NCBI GenBank assembly: GCA_031276475.1
Contig: JAISMZ010000125.1
Coordinates: 1-5,637, forward strand
From: Coriobacteriales bacterium
GTDB lineage: Bacteria; Actinomycetota; Coriobacteriia; Coriobacteriales; UBA8131
Direction: 5' to 3'
Length of the DNA stretch: 5,637 bases
Shown: one piece after another, positions 4,919 to 5,637 of the stretch
Numbering within the stretch: the first letter of the stretch is position 1
Layout of the letters: the number at the start of each line of letters is the position of its first letter
Translations under genes and position numbers: made by a program
Notes under the pieces: model-generated
What the model was told of the DNA's origin: nothing
Seen by the model: only the letters and a program-made list of their open reading frames with translations
Database searches by the model: none

Positions 4919-5359
4919 GTGCCACGGCAACGTAACAGTATGCAGAAGCAGATGATCGGCCAGGCTTTGGCAGTGAGTGATCACCCCACAGCTGCGGAGG
5001 TCTACGAGCAGGTCAGACGCGAGTACCCGCGCATCAGCTTGGGAACGGTCTATCGCAATTTGGCCTCGATGGCCGACGACGGCGAGATACTGCGTCTGTC
5101 CTTTGCCGGAGAGCCGGACCGCTTTGATCCGAAGACCCATGACCATCTGCACGTCATCTGCAGGGTCTGCGGTCGCATCTTTGACACCGACGGCTCACTG
5201 CCGCCCAAACTTGTCGCCCAGCTTGACCGGGCGATTGAGCAAAGCACCGGCGTAGCGGTGTTGGAGCGCACGATGTATTTTGCCGGCGTCTGTCAGAGCT
5301 GCAAGGGTTATGCAGGTAGTAATAAGGAGTCAGGGTTAACGGGCAATACGGCACGTTAG
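4919..5359 (+). CDS. perR: Peroxide-responsive Fur-family repressor, PerR type
   Basis: A winged-helix repressor (146 residues) that in its family senses H2O2 through metal-catalysed histidine oxidation and controls peroxide defence. The helix-turn-helix region is HPTAAEVYEQV to ISLGTVYRNLASM (22-51). Regulatory-metal ligands line up with Bacillus PerR: H22 (H37), D70 (D85), H76 (H91), H78 (H93) and D89 (D104). Asp rather than Glu at the last position favours PerR over Fur. Structural zinc cysteines are C81/C84 and C125/C128. The start is GTG 4919, placed by AAAGGAG (4908-4914); the internal ATG at 4940 is too far from it. The N-terminus is about 15 residues shorter than Bacillus PerR, as in many short clostridial-type homologues. 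It is followed 28 bp later by ahpC and preceded by its own probable operator. Confidence 0.9.
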   Translation: MPRQRNSMQKQMIGQALAVSDHPTAAEVYEQVRREYPRISLGTVYRNLASMADDGEILRLSFAGEPDRFDPKTHDHLHVICRVCGRIFDTDGSLPPKLVAQLDRAIEQSTGVAVLERTMYFAGVCQSCKGYAGSNKESGLTGNTAR

Positions 5360-5374
5360 CCTCCACAAATAACG

Positions 5375-5381
5375 AAAGGAG
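5375..5381 (+). promoter_or_regulatory. Ribosome binding site of ahpC
   Basis: AAAGGAG lies 6 nt before the ATG at 5388. No separate promoter or second PerR box is visible in the 28-bp gap, so ahpC most likely depends on the perR promoter. Confidence 0.8.
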
Positions 5382-5387
5382 CCAGTC

Positions 5388-5637
5388 ATGTCATTGATTG
5401 GGAAAGAAGTAAGCGATTTTACGGTGCAGGCGTTTGTCGACGGAGATTTTAAGGAGGTCAGCCGCGCGGATATTTTGGGTAGTTGGTCGGTGTTTGTCTT
5501 TTACCCCGCCGATTTTACCTTTGTCTGCCCCACGGAGCTGGGCGATCTGGCCGAGCGCTACGATGAGTTTAAGGCCATTGGGGCAAATATCTACTCGGTC
5601 TCGACCGACACCCATTTTGTGCATAAGGCCTGGCACG
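5388..5637 (+). CDS. ahpC: Alkyl hydroperoxide reductase C / 2-Cys peroxiredoxin (cut by right edge)
   Basis: AhpC reduces H2O2 and organic peroxides using a peroxidatic cysteine. The 83 codons present begin MSLIGKEVSDFTVQAF and contain FYPADFTFVCPTELGDL (38-54), with peroxidatic C47 and the conserved P40, T44 and E50 around it, then YSVSTDTHFVHKAWH (69-83), all typical of the AhpC/Prx1 group. The resolving cysteine would be near the C-terminus outside the window. It lies directly downstream of perR in the same direction, a classic regulator-target pair. An ahpF-like reductase or thioredoxin-system gene might follow but cannot be seen. Confidence 0.95.
   Translation, partial: MSLIGKEVSDFTVQAFVDGDFKEVSRADILGSWSVFVFYPADFTFVCPTELGDLAERYDEFKAIGANIYSVSTDTHFVHKAWH

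Noticed and set aside
4940..5359. ATG 4940 as the start of perR
   Set aside because: It would sit 25 nt from the clear AAAGGAG, whereas GTG 4919 is directly placed after it.

Overview
The window is moderately high-GC bacterial DNA with strong AAAGGAG-type ribosome binding sites, sigma-A-like promoters, a T-box leader and a sortase-type cell-wall-anchored BspA-like leucine-rich-repeat protein. Together these suggest a Gram-positive bacterium. A GC-rich anaerobe such as a member of the Coriobacteriia is my best guess, but this is inference and no rRNA or other marker is present.

Left part (1-2531, minus strand): a tryptophan biosynthesis operon. A promoter (-35 TTGACA, extended -10 TATAGT) drives a leader of about 350 nt that is a T-box riboswitch. 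Its specifier is UGG (Trp), and the tRNA-acceptor-binding bulge is UGGC, which matches a tRNA with G73. A terminator follows, then a TrpB2-type tryptophan synthase beta chain, then the N-terminal half of anthranilate synthase component I (trpE), which runs off the left edge. The trpE linker carries an in-frame 71-bp element with perfect 20-bp inverted arms.

Middle (2532-3457): a sparse region. On the minus strand it holds what looks like the eroded 3' end of a sortase-anchored protein gene (two in-frame stops around the expected LPxTG site) and two imperfect direct repeats spaced 67 bp apart. On the plus strand it holds a small hypothetical gene of 80 codons whose ATG sits exactly where an extended -10 promoter would start transcription, so it may be leaderless. 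The rest is the upstream region of the LRR gene.

Right-middle (3286-4735, plus): a BspA/LRR_5-type surface protein with twelve 23-residue repeats and an IPATG sorting signal. Its reading frame has no convincing start. A good SD plus ATG lies at 3286 in another frame, and the two frames would fuse if a run of seven A (3328-3334) were one base shorter. This may be a phase-variable gene, a decayed gene or a sequence error.

Right end (4736-5637, plus): a 63-bp near-perfect palindrome separates the LRR gene from a peroxide-stress pair, perR (Fur family, all PerR metal ligands visible) and ahpC (2-Cys peroxiredoxin, cut by the right edge). A perfect 7-1-7 inverted repeat closely resembling the PerR box overlaps the perR -10 element, so the pair is probably autoregulated and induced by peroxide.
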